Source: an uncultured Bacteroidia bacterium
Lineage (GTDB): Bacteria > Bacteroidota > Bacteroidia > Bacteroidales > CAJPTX01
Direction: 5' to 3'
DNA: 64,000 nt
Assembly: GCA_938038735.1 (NCBI GenBank)
Contig: CALHSW010000074.1
Coordinates: forward strand, 1 to 64,000
The position numbers and the translations under genes are program-made. Positions 1 through 7,234 of this stretch are shown here, piece by piece. Every line of letters begins with the position of its first letter. Position 1 is the stretch's first letter. Under the pieces are notes generated by a model that saw nothing but the letters and a program-made list of their open reading frames with translations, was not told the origin of the DNA and did no database searches.

Positions 1-906
1 GAAGAGGAACATCGGCGTCCCGCTCTCGTACCAGTAGCAGCCGTACTCCTGCTCGTTCAGCGCGTTGAGCAGGCTGAACGGGTTGTACACGCCCGCCTCC
101 GCCCGGGGCGAGAACCGGTAGCCGTCGTACATCGCCTCTAGCTTGTCGTAGGCCTCGGCGAGGGTCTTCCCGCTCCCTTCCGCCAGCCGGCGCACCCCCT
201 CGTCGAGGTTGGCCCGCAGCTCTTCCCCCGTGATTCCGCAGAGCGTGGCGTACGCCGTTGACATTGAGATGTCCCGCAGGTTGTTCAGCCCGCTGAAGAT
301 GTTGAGGTGCGCGAAGCGGGTGATGCCCGTCAGGAAGACGAACCGTAGGTGATCACCCGCCCCCTTGAGCGCCCCGTAGAAGGCCCGCAGCTCCTGCTGG
401 TTGCGCGCCAAGAGCTCCTCGTCGTTGATGGCATCCAGCATCGGCTTATCGTACTCGTCCACCAGCACCACCACTCGCCGCCCCGTCTGCGCGTGCGCAT
501 TTTCAATCATCCTTACGAAGCGTGCGGCAAAGGTATCATCGTCCGCCTCCCGCCCGTAGAGGCGCTCCCAGTTGCCCAAAATTGTGTTGAGCGTTTTCTC
601 CAGCACGCCCTGCACTGCGAAATTATCCCGGCTGAAATCCACGTGCAGCACGGGGTACTGCACCCAATCCTTCTCTAGCTTTTCCAGCGCTAGCCCCTTG
701 AAGAGCTCCCGCCTGCCCTGGAAGTACGCCTCCAGCGTGGAGACCAGCAGGCTCTTGCCGAACCGCCGCGGGCGGCTCAGGAAGTAGTACCGCCCCTGCT
801 TCACCAGCTGGTAAATCAGCGCCGTCTTATCCACGTAGACGGCGTTATCCTCCCGTAGATTCGTAAAGCTTGCCTCCCCAATCGGGTACGTTATCATTTG
901 GTCCAT
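1..906 (-). CDS. AAA-ATPase-like / PD-(D/E)XK family protein, copy 1 (3' end outside window)
   Basis: The first 302 residues of a protein of the AAA-ATPase-like family (PF09820 type), which normally ends in a PDDEXK_9 nuclease-like domain lying beyond the window edge here. The start ATG at 906-904 follows a GAGGAGG ribosome site. A P-loop-like RPRRFGKS sits near residues 45-52 and a VVLVDEYD Walker B-like stretch follows. From base 906 down to about 61 the DNA is almost identical to the copy starting at 12108 (no indels, only a few synonymous changes noticed, in the stretches compared). Then the two diverge abruptly: residues LNEQEYGCYWYE here against LADREYGYYWYE there. Function is unknown; such genes form large paralogous families in Bacteroidales. 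The substrate cannot be deduced. Confidence 0.85.
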   Translation of the reverse strand, partial: MDQMITYPIGEASFTNLREDNAVYVDKTALIYQLVKQGRYYFLSRPRRFGKSLLVSTLEAYFQGRRELFKGLALEKLEKDWVQYPVLHVDFSRDNFAVQGVLEKTLNTILGNWERLYGREADDDTFAARFVRMIENAHAQTGRRVVVLVDEYDKPMLDAINDEELLARNQQELRAFYGALKGAGDHLRFVFLTGITRFAHLNIFSGLNNLRDISMSTAYATLCGITGEELRANLDEGVRRLAEGSGKTLAEAYDKLEAMYDGYRFSPRAEAGVYNPFSLLNALNEQEYGCYWYESGTPMFLF

Positions 907-936
907 GCTATTGCCCTCCTCTCTTCATTCACTAGG

Positions 937-944
937 TAAAGGTA
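937..944 (-). promoter_or_regulatory. Putative Bacteroidetes -7 box of AAA-ATPase copy 1
   Basis: On the minus strand this reads TACCTTTA, close to the TAnnTTTG consensus, about 30 bases upstream of the start codon. The same variant occurs at the same relative place in front of the second copy (12070-12077), although the rest of the two upstream regions has diverged. Confidence 0.5.
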
Positions 945-1012
945 AGAAAAAAGTTTTTAACGGGTGGCGGAGCAGAAGGCCCCGTGCTTTTATAAGCCGA
1001 TGGGCTGCTAGG

Positions 1013-1103
1013 GTCAGTCTTTCAGACTGACTTGCCTTTCAGACAAGACTACCGAAGGGTTGCCCCCCGGCTATTCAAAGAACGGCCTGCGGACAGGGTT
1101 GCA
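1013..1103 (+). repeat. Four-hairpin dispersed repeat, degenerate copy
   Basis: Starts with the perfect hairpin GTCAGTCT-TTC-AGACTGAC. It continues with decayed versions of the CTTGCC hairpin, the G/C-rich hairpin and the CCGTCC-TAC-GGACGG hairpin (here CGGCCTGCGGAC) and ends GGTTGCA. It lies between the AAA-ATPase copy and the restriction-modification gene. Confidence 0.8.
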
Positions 1104-1122
1104 CCCGCATGCTAATTTTACC

Positions 1123-4047
1123 CTAATCGCCAGCGCCGTACAGCCGCTCCACCGCCCCGTCAATCTGCCTCTCCAGCAGCTCTGCCCGCTGCTCCAGCAG
1201 CTGCCTATCGGCCGCTGAAATCTGCCGCTGCAGCCGCCGCTGCACCTCCAGCATCTGCTCCGCCAGCCGCTCCAGCTGCGCCCGCTCCTCCGCAGAGGCG
1301 TGGGGGATTGGTATGCCGCGCAGATGCGCCGGGTAAATGTGGTAATCGCCGCCCCGCAGCCCACCCAGCAAACGCGCTGCGTACGATGAGTTCAGAATGG
1401 TCAGCAGGTACTTCAAACTCACCCCCTCCGATAGCTCCTCCATCTCGCTCTGGGGGAAACGGCAGAACTTGGCAACGCTGTTGCCTATGCTGCTATTCTC
1501 CACCCCCTTCAAGTCCCGCCACAGCACCACGCAGAACGAAGAGTCGCTCTGCAAGTAGTGTACCCCCTCGTCCAGCATTACCTGCAGCTCGCCCAAACGA
1601 TTCACTATGAGCTTATCGCGCTCGTACAGCTCCCGAAATGTAGGCCTGCTCAACTGCCCTGGCACCCTCTCCGTATCGTACTCCAGGTAGCGCACCCTTC
1701 GCACCGTGTACCGCCCTATATCCTTCGCCTCCACGTACGCCCTGCAGTGCACGTCGTCCTGCGCATCGCGTACCAAATCGCCCTTCCGGAACTTTCCCTT
1801 CGCCGTCCGCTCATCGGCGTTCAGCACCATCCCTTTACTTATGTAGCACAAATCGCCGAGCGTTAGCATCCCCTCGTGCCTCGCCGCGTCTGGCGCATTG
1901 TCCCCAAGATGCCACACGTAGCTCTTCCCATTGAGCGGCAGCTCCTCTCTGCCCCGCGCGCCCACCACTGCGATTTTCTCCCTTGCGCGCTGCCGCGCTA
2001 TGCGCACCACCCCCTCGCGGCGGCTCCGCCGCACCACCGGGATGCAGTTGCTCACCGTGGCCCCCGCAAACACCTTCTCCCCACGCAGGTCCACCATCTG
2101 CAGCAAATCGTAATCCTCCAGCACCATGCGCCGCAGCGGCATGGCGTAGAGCTGATTGGTGAAGGGGTAGGGGATAATCTGCGCGTAGAACCCCTCCTCC
2201 TTGAGCAGCTGCAGTCCCAGCTCCACGAAGGGCACGTAGAGGTCCCACTTCTGGTAGAGCGTCTTGAAGCGGCCGCCCTCAATTATGCCCTGCCGCTGCT
2301 CGGGGAACAGCTCCACCTGGTTAGGGGCAGAAACGTAGGGGGGATTGCCAATCACGCAGTCGAATCCCCCCTCGTCAAAGACCTTCGCGAAGGCCGCCCG
2401 CCAGTCGAAGGCATTCATGGCGCGCTGCGCCTCCAGGGTGATGGCCGCGAGGTCCTTGCTGCGGTAGAACTCCGGCCCCACGAGCGCGTTGCCGCAGCGT
2501 ATATTCTCCGAGAGGTCGGGCAGCACCCGCTGCCCCTCCGCCCCGAGCGAATGCCCCTCGTCCTCCAGCAGCTTGAGCGCCAGCGACAGCTTGGTCACCT
2601 CCACCGCCTGCGCATCAATGTCCACCCCGAAGATATTTGCCCGCAGTATGCGCCGCTTCTCCGCCAGCGTGAGCTTATACCCCCCGCCGCGCGGCGCGCT
2701 GCATATGGCATCCCTCCGCTCCGCCACCTCCACGTTCTCCGGCTGCGTGTAGTAATCCAGGTGCCAATCGAGCAGGTATTGGTACGCCCCCACCAAAAAG
2801 CTCCCCGACCCGCACGCAGGGTCTACCACCCGCAGCCCGGCTGCCCCTTCCGGCGTGCAGCCCAACAGCTTGGCGCCAAGGGTCTGCTCCACGATGTAGC
2901 GCACGATGTACGCCGGCGTGTAGTACACCCCTCCCGCCTTCTGCACCTCCGGCTTCTCCTCCACGCTCACGCTGTGCCCATACTTCGTGCGCCGGTTGTA
3001 GCGGATCGTTTTCCCTAGGAACCGCTCGTAGATGCTCCCTAGAATCTCCACCGGCAGCACGCTGAACTCGTACTGGCACTCGGGGTAGTACAGCGCGCGG
3101 ACAATGTCCACCAGCACCTTGTCGGGCACCGTGAGCCCATCCAGGTACGCATCGCGGGCGAAGAGCCCCGCGTTGTAGCGCGCATCCGCCGCGGCGAAGA
3201 GCGTCTGCAGCAGCCCGTACACCCGCACGCCCATCTCCCGCCCCATCACCGTGTTCCACAGCTGCCGCTCCGGCTCTATCCCCTTGTCCTCGCAGATACG
3301 CAGGAAAAGGATGCGATCAATCAGCTTCTGCACGCACCCCGTGAGGTTAAAGGCGTCCACCTCCCCGTTTTTAAGCGCGATGGCCTCCGCCAGCGCGGCG
3401 CGCCACTGCTCTATCGTCTTGAGGATGTCAACATCCACAGCGGCTGTGCCCCGCTTCTGCTCGCTCTCCGCCGCGAAGGCATCAAACTCCCCGAGGTCCA
3501 CAGCCTGCCAGCTGAGGCGGTGGTAGAGCTCCTCGAACCGCGCCTCGTACTCGCGGAAGGTGTAGTACGCCACCCGCGCCGTGGCCGCCGAGTCGCCCCG
3601 CTTGGGCTTTACGCGCCCATCGTAGAGGGCCAGCTCCTCAAAGTCGGTTAGCACCGCGATGGGCATCCGCGCCGTGTAGGCGTAGCGGCGAACCTGAAAT
3701 GCCGGCGCGGGGTCTATCTTAAGCGGCACACTTGGCTGCTTGGCCTCCACGAACATCACCCGCTGCCCCCCGTAGCAGAGCGTGTAGTCGGGCCGCCTCA
3801 CCGCGTCCCCCACCGCGAGCCGATCCTCGGTAATCACCTCCAGCCGGTTGTGCCGCGCCCCCTTCTGGTTCCGTACGTCCCACCCGAGGCACTCCAGGAA
3901 GGGGTCTATAAACTTGCCGCGGCACTCCGACTCCACGAACGCCCTCGATTTATAGTAGTCTAGATCCCGTCCAAAGATGTCCACCAGCGCCGCCACCCGC
4001 GCCTTGCGGGTCGCCATGTCCATCGTCTTGCACTCCACCTCAACCAT
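1123..4047 (-). CDS. Type IIG-like restriction-modification protein (nuclease-methylase fusion, Eco57I/TaqI-like)
   Basis: A single 974-residue polypeptide that appears to combine DNA cleavage and adenine-N6 methylation. Residues 1-180 look like an HsdR_N/PD-(D/E)XK nuclease: D87 in PDYTL and E101/K103 in VEAKQ. The methylase core follows, with YYTP at 375-378, the SAM-binding motif DPACGSGSF at 409-417 and the catalytic NPPY at 568-571. A C-terminal TaqI-like specificity region ends in a coiled-coil-prone tail rich in Glu, Gln, Leu and Arg. No separate methylase, specificity or restriction gene is adjacent, which fits a self-contained type IIG system. All catalytic motifs are intact, so it may be active. 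The target sequence cannot be read from the DNA. It lies between repeat copies and inside the segment bounded by the two inverted AAA-ATPase genes. Confidence 0.9.
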   Translation of the reverse strand: MVEVECKTMDMATRKARVAALVDIFGRDLDYYKSRAFVESECRGKFIDPFLECLGWDVRNQKGARHNRLEVITEDRLAVGDAVRRPDYTLCYGGQRVMFVEAKQPSVPLKIDPAPAFQVRRYAYTARMPIAVLTDFEELALYDGRVKPKRGDSAATARVAYYTFREYEARFEELYHRLSWQAVDLGEFDAFAAESEQKRGTAAVDVDILKTIEQWRAALAEAIALKNGEVDAFNLTGCVQKLIDRILFLRICEDKGIEPERQLWNTVMGREMGVRVYGLLQTLFAAADARYNAGLFARDAYLDGLTVPDKVLVDIVRALYYPECQYEFSVLPVEILGSIYERFLGKTIRYNRRTKYGHSVSVEEKPEVQKAGGVYYTPAYIVRYIVEQTLGAKLLGCTPEGAAGLRVVDPACGSGSFLVGAYQYLLDWHLDYYTQPENVEVAERRDAICSAPRGGGYKLTLAEKRRILRANIFGVDIDAQAVEVTKLSLALKLLEDEGHSLGAEGQRVLPDLSENIRCGNALVGPEFYRSKDLAAITLEAQRAMNAFDWRAAFAKVFDEGGFDCVIGNPPYVSAPNQVELFPEQRQGIIEGGRFKTLYQKWDLYVPFVELGLQLLKEEGFYAQIIPYPFTNQLYAMPLRRMVLEDYDLLQMVDLRGEKVFAGATVSNCIPVVRRSRREGVVRIARQRAREKIAVVGARGREELPLNGKSYVWHLGDNAPDAARHEGMLTLGDLCYISKGMVLNADERTAKGKFRKGDLVRDAQDDVHCRAYVEAKDIGRYTVRRVRYLEYDTERVPGQLSRPTFRELYERDKLIVNRLGELQVMLDEGVHYLQSDSSFCVVLWRDLKGVENSSIGNSVAKFCRFPQSEMEELSEGVSLKYLLTILNSSYAARLLGGLRGGDYHIYPAHLRGIPIPHASAEERAQLERLAEQMLEVQRRLQRQISAADRQLLEQRAELLERQIDGAVERLYGAGD

Positions 4048-4150
4048 TGCTTACCTTTTTTTACAGTCCAATGCGCACCCCCGATTGCTATTTCCCGCCC
4101 GCCGTGACACGCACCCGCCCCTGCGTAGCTCCCACCATGCATCTAGGCGG

Positions 4151-4158
4151 TAAAGGTA
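4151..4158 (-). promoter_or_regulatory. Putative -7 box for the restriction-modification gene
   Basis: Minus-strand TACCTTTA, about 100 bases upstream of the start, the same variant seen in front of the AAA-ATPase genes. No convincing -33 TTTG at the usual spacing. Confidence 0.4.
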
Positions 4159-4313
4159 CAAAAAAACGAATAGCAATTGGTGGTTGGCGATAGCCGTAAG
4201 CGGGCTATCTGTGTGGGAAAGCGCATTTTACGTTAGGAATGGGGCGGGGAGACCATGTGGAACCCGCACGCAGCGTACCTCCCACGCCCGCATTGATTTT
4301 CTCCGCCTTTGTG

Positions 4314-4384
4314 GCCCCGTCCGTAGGACGGTCTTTCAATAGCCGGGGGCAAACTCCGGGTAACCTCACTGACCCGCATGACCT
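4314..4384 (-). repeat. Four-hairpin dispersed repeat, partial, inverted
   Basis: Has the CCGTCC-GTA-GGACGG hairpin, the conserved CAATAGCCGGGGG junction and a decayed terminal hairpin. It lies in the 609-base gap between the restriction gene and the DUF6266-like gene. A 20-base stretch just upstream (about 4290-4310) is repeated before the next copy (4480-4500), an offset of about 190 bases. Confidence 0.75.
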
Positions 4385-4500
4385 TCGCATGCACGATCAC
4401 CGCGCAACCATGCAAGACCACAACTTCCCGCATGCCCTTTAGAACCCGTATAACCCTATACTCCTTCCCCCCAAAAAACGCATTGATTTTCTCCGCCTTT

Positions 4501-4602
4501 GCAGCCCCTTCCGTAGGACGGTCTTTGAATAGCCGGGGGGTTTCACCCCCCCAGATTCTCGCCTAAAAGGCGAGACAGTCTGAAAGACTGACCCGCATGA
4601 CC
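4501..4602 (-). repeat. Four-hairpin dispersed repeat, full, inverted
   Basis: All four stems are visible when read on the minus strand: GTCAGTCT-TTC-AGACTG, CTCGCC-TTTT-AGGCGAG, a CCGGGGGG/CCCCCC stem and CCGTCC-TAC-GGACGG. Nothing else recognisable lies in 4048-4656. Confidence 0.85.
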
Positions 4603-4656
4603 TGCCGACCAATCCTTGCGTTGAAATCGCATTGGGTTAGTACTGACAGTTAGTAG

Positions 4657-5445
4657 CTACCCATCGTCCATTGGCATACTGCCCCCACACGGCTGCGGTT
4701 CTATTGGCGCCGCTTGGTTCCCTTGCTCCTCAGCCATTTCGCGGCGCACCCTAGATGTTTCGGCTATGCTCCCCCCCCATGCCCTTCCTCTGCCCCCCGT
4801 TGCGCCCGCGGCTCCCCTTGTGAATAGTAGCGTGGCGCGGTGCGTCTGCGTACGTATCCGCCCGCCGTTACCCACGAATGCACCCCACGCCTCAATGGTT
4901 CCTTTGCGCCACGTTGCGGGGAGGCGCACCGTGGCGCTCGTTGCGCCTGTCGCTAGCGGGATTACTTTGCACACCCACTCTTTGCCCTTTGGCCCGTGGA
5001 CCGCAATGAGGAGTTTAGCTCCTTGCCAGCGCAATGTGCTGCGCCACGATACGCGTAGTGTACAATTTAGGCGTGCTATTGCGAGCCCCTCTGGCAGCGC
5101 GGCTACGCCGTCAGTCAGGCGTAGCCTAGAGGTGTCGAGTTGCGGCCCATGCATGCTGTCTTCAAACCACTCCCTTAGCGCTGTGGCCACCGCCGCGTGG
5201 TAGCTGCCCACCTTTCGGCCGTTGCGCCGCGTCTGCGGGGAGTACCCCTCGGCGAGTAGCACCTTCAGGTGGGGCAACACGCCGCACACCTGCGCCATTT
5301 TGCTTCGCTGCCGCCGCTGCGCAGCCGTGTTTGCATCGCGGTACTCTTTGGGCCAGCTGCGCACGCAGAGCTGCTCGCATGAAACGTAGTTAATGACCAC
5401 GCCCCGGGGATTCCACCGGGGGCGTATCGGTACGTATACTGCCAT
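4657..5445 (-). CDS. DUF6266-like protein
   Basis: 262 residues. The opening MAVYVPIRPRWNPRGVVINY and the later PKEYRDANTAAQRRQRSKM segment match the pattern I know from DUF6266 proteins of Bacteroidota, whose function is unknown. These often begin with a Gly-rich turn, an aromatic/Arg-rich segment and an AQxxQRxKM helix. The C-terminal part (residues about 130-215) looks beta-rich, with alternating hydrophobic residues. The last 50 residues are low-complexity, rich in Gly, Pro and Arg, without obvious structure. No signal peptide. Start chosen at the ATG 35 bases from a TACCTTTG box. Isolated gene flanked by repeats on both sides, so probably accessory. Family assignment from the N-terminal pattern only. 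Confidence 0.65.
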   Translation of the reverse strand: MAVYVPIRPRWNPRGVVINYVSCEQLCVRSWPKEYRDANTAAQRRQRSKMAQVCGVLPHLKVLLAEGYSPQTRRNGRKVGSYHAAVATALREWFEDSMHGPQLDTSRLRLTDGVAALPEGLAIARLNCTLRVSWRSTLRWQGAKLLIAVHGPKGKEWVCKVIPLATGATSATVRLPATWRKGTIEAWGAFVGNGGRIRTQTHRATLLFTRGAAGATGGRGRAWGGSIAETSRVRREMAEEQGNQAAPIEPQPCGGSMPMDDG

Positions 5446-5478
5446 AGCTTTTGTTTTAAAGTTGCTCCCTCTCTACAG

Positions 5479-5486
5479 CAAAGGTA
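5479..5486 (-). promoter_or_regulatory. Bacteroidetes -7 box (TACCTTTG) for the DUF6266-like gene
   Basis: Exact TACCTTTG on the minus strand, 33 bases upstream of the ATG. No clear TTTG at the -33 position. Confidence 0.6.
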
Positions 5487-5521
5487 ATGCGCGGCTCTGT
5501 CCCTGCACGGAAATGGGTCGT

Positions 5522-5559
5522 ACCAAACCCAATTATCGCCGGCAATAATTGGGTTTGGT
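5522..5559. repeat. 38-base near-perfect palindrome
   Basis: Arms ACCAAACCCAATTAT and ATAATTGGGTTTGGT pair perfectly around CGCCGGCA, which itself nearly closes (one C/A mismatch, then GCCGGC). There is no T-tract after either arm, so it is not an ordinary intrinsic terminator. It sits about 36 bases upstream of the DUF6266 promoter box and could be an operator or a hairpin. Confidence 0.8.
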
Positions 5560-5713
5560 GCAAAGGGTGTAGCTGTTCGGGGAAAAATTCCTCAGATATT
5601 CATAACTTCCTAACAAGTTGCGGTCAACGGATGGTTCCTCAGTAGGGCTGACCCCGCGCTGCCGTTGCATGCTAATCCCCACATTGAATTTGCATGTACA
5701 ATAGTCCGCTAGG

Positions 5714-5807
5714 GTCAGTCTTTCAGACTGGCTCGCCCTGAGGGCGAGGTTACCGGGGGTTTGAAAACCCCCGGCTATTGAAAGACCGTCCTGCGGACGG
5801 GGCTACA
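5714..5807 (+). repeat. Four-hairpin dispersed repeat, full
   Basis: Stems in order: GTCAGTCT/AGACTGGC, CTCGCCC-TGA-GGGCGAG, CCGGGGGTTT-GA-AAACCCCCGG and CCGTCC-TGC-GGACGG. The second stem uses C:G pairs where other copies use T:A pairs. Confidence 0.9.
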
Positions 5808-5903
5808 TCAGCGCACAAGTTATGCACAGGCAAGGGGCGTTGACTAAGGTTGCGACGAGAATGGATGGCCTTCGGTGGCATTGGCGCGCGCATGGCTGTC
5901 AGG

Positions 5904-5997
5904 GTCAGTCTTTCAGACTGGCTCGCCCTGGGGGCGAGGTTACTGGGGGTTTGAAAACCCCCGGCTATTCAAAGACCGTCCTGCGGATGGGGCTGCA
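5904..5997 (+). repeat. Four-hairpin dispersed repeat, full
   Basis: Exactly 190 bases after the previous copy starts and in the same orientation; second hairpin CTCGCCC-TGG-GGGCGAG. The spacer between the two copies is about 97 bases and has no gene. Confidence 0.9.
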
Positions 5998-6097
5998 CTG
6001 CGGGAAAGATTTTATGCTGGAGTATGGGGGAAGTTTGCAGGCTATGGAGGAAAGCACTCAGGCAGCAGCTGCACTGCATTCTTCTTTGCCATGCAAG

Positions 6098-6226
6098 GGG
6101 CGGAGCGTAGCTGCAAGGAACGAAATCAGCCCATCGGTAACGATTCGCCGATTTTCCGGCGTCGCCGAGAGGCAACGATTGCGTCTGCGATGGCATCCCT
6201 GAAAATCAGGCACGAACGCTCCGCCC
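6098..6226 (+). other. Candidate structured RNA or complex inverted repeat
   Basis: An outer 11-base pairing (6098-6108 GGGCGGAGCGT with 6216-6226 ACGCTCCGCCC) encloses a string of small hairpins: ATCGG/CCGAT (6133-6152), GCC-GAGA-GGC with a GNRA loop (6164-6173), ATTGC-GTCT-GCGAT (6178-6191) and CCTGA-AAA-TCAGG (6198-6210). No believable protein is encoded here. It lies 98 bases beyond the stop of the ppx gene. No family recognised; no promoter box found. Confidence 0.35.
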
Positions 6227-6324
6227 GCGGGGCAGACACAGCTAGCCGTCCCACGGTTCACCGCTATACCCCCAGCCGTAGCAGGTCTCCTCCATGCGGG
6301 GGTAATCCTTGCATGGAACTAGCG

Positions 6325-7221
6325 CTAAGCAAGGCTCTTGCGGTACAGCTCCTCAATGATACCGTCGGAGATGCCCGCCGTGGGCACGAGGATTTTATCC
6401 GCGTTAAGCGCATCGGAAAGCATAATGAAGAGTTCGGCAGCGGGCGCAATAACGTCTGCACGGTCGGGCTTGATGTCGTACTCCCGCATGCGCTCCTCTA
6501 TGGTCATTGGGGCAAGCTTCTTGTACAGCTCTTTTAGGTCCTTCACATCGAGTTTCCACAGATAGGCCTCGTTCTCATGCTTCCCCGCGATGCGCGCCAA
6601 GCGGCTAATATTACCGCCCGTGCCGATTATCGTGAGTCCTTTGTCCTCCCGCATAGTCCTTGCCGCCTCTTCGAGGGCCTCCAGCGTTCCCCGCTGCACC
6701 ACGCCCGCCAGCAGCCGAACGGTACCCACGTTGAAAGATTCCCGGCTCACCGTTTCCCCATTCTTAATGAGGGTGATTTCCGTGCTGCCGCCCCCCACAT
6801 CTACGAAGGCGTAACGGCCGCTATCGCCCACAATCTCTTCAATGCGATTACGCGCCGCGAGCCGTGCCTCTTCCTCCCCGCTGATAACCTCAACCGCGAT
6901 GCCCGTCTGCTTACGTATTTCACGGATAATATTCTCAGCGTTGGCCGCCTCCCGCATGGCGCTCGTAGCGCAGGCGCGGTAGCCGTCAATCGCGTAGATA
7001 TCCATCAGCTGCCTGTAGGCCACCATGAGCGATAGCAGTTGCTCCCGCTTTTGCGCCGAAATAACCCCATGGAGAAAGGCATCCTCACCGAGGCGCAGGG
7101 GTACGCGCAGCAGCTGCACCTTGGCCAGCGGGTTCTTTGCATCGTTGGTAACGCATTTTATGAGCAGCCTGACGGCGTTGGATCCAATATCAATCGCGGC
7201 GAAATGCTTACGGCCATCCAT
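6325..7221 (-). CDS. ppx: Exopolyphosphatase / Ppx-GppA family phosphatase
   Basis: 298 residues. Predicted to hydrolyse terminal phosphate from polyphosphate (or pppGpp) in the cytoplasm. The ASKHA fold is clear: phosphate-1 motif AAIDIGSNAVRLL near the N-terminus, SGEEEARLA, the phosphate-2 motif FVDVGGGSTEI, and NVGTVRL. The length matches the short Ppx/GppA form without the C-terminal HD domain. The reading frame is open further upstream to 7377, but that part overlaps ppk; the ATG at 7221 gives the canonical N-terminus and sits 13 bases after the ppk stop. Very likely co-transcribed with ppk, so synthesis and breakdown of polyphosphate are linked. Confidence 0.9.
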   Translation of the reverse strand: MDGRKHFAAIDIGSNAVRLLIKCVTNDAKNPLAKVQLLRVPLRLGEDAFLHGVISAQKREQLLSLMVAYRQLMDIYAIDGYRACATSAMREAANAENIIREIRKQTGIAVEVISGEEEARLAARNRIEEIVGDSGRYAFVDVGGGSTEITLIKNGETVSRESFNVGTVRLLAGVVQRGTLEALEEAARTMREDKGLTIIGTGGNISRLARIAGKHENEAYLWKLDVKDLKELYKKLAPMTIEERMREYDIKPDRADVIAPAAELFIMLSDALNADKILVPTAGISDGIIEELYRKSLA

Positions 7222-7234
7222 GGTTATTATTCTA

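Noticed and set aside
1876..3018. 380-codon open frame opposite the restriction-modification gene
   Set aside because: Antisense shadow of a G/C-rich gene; Arg/His/Pro/Leu-rich composition and no family resemblance.
5822..6202. Open frames made of repeat sequence (also 11593-11844, 47651-47986, 55797-56114, 56533-56835) that share peptides like PRLLRDRPTDGAA
   Set aside because: They only translate the four-hairpin repeat in different frames; shared peptides come from shared DNA, there is no promoter or family match and the frames differ between copies.
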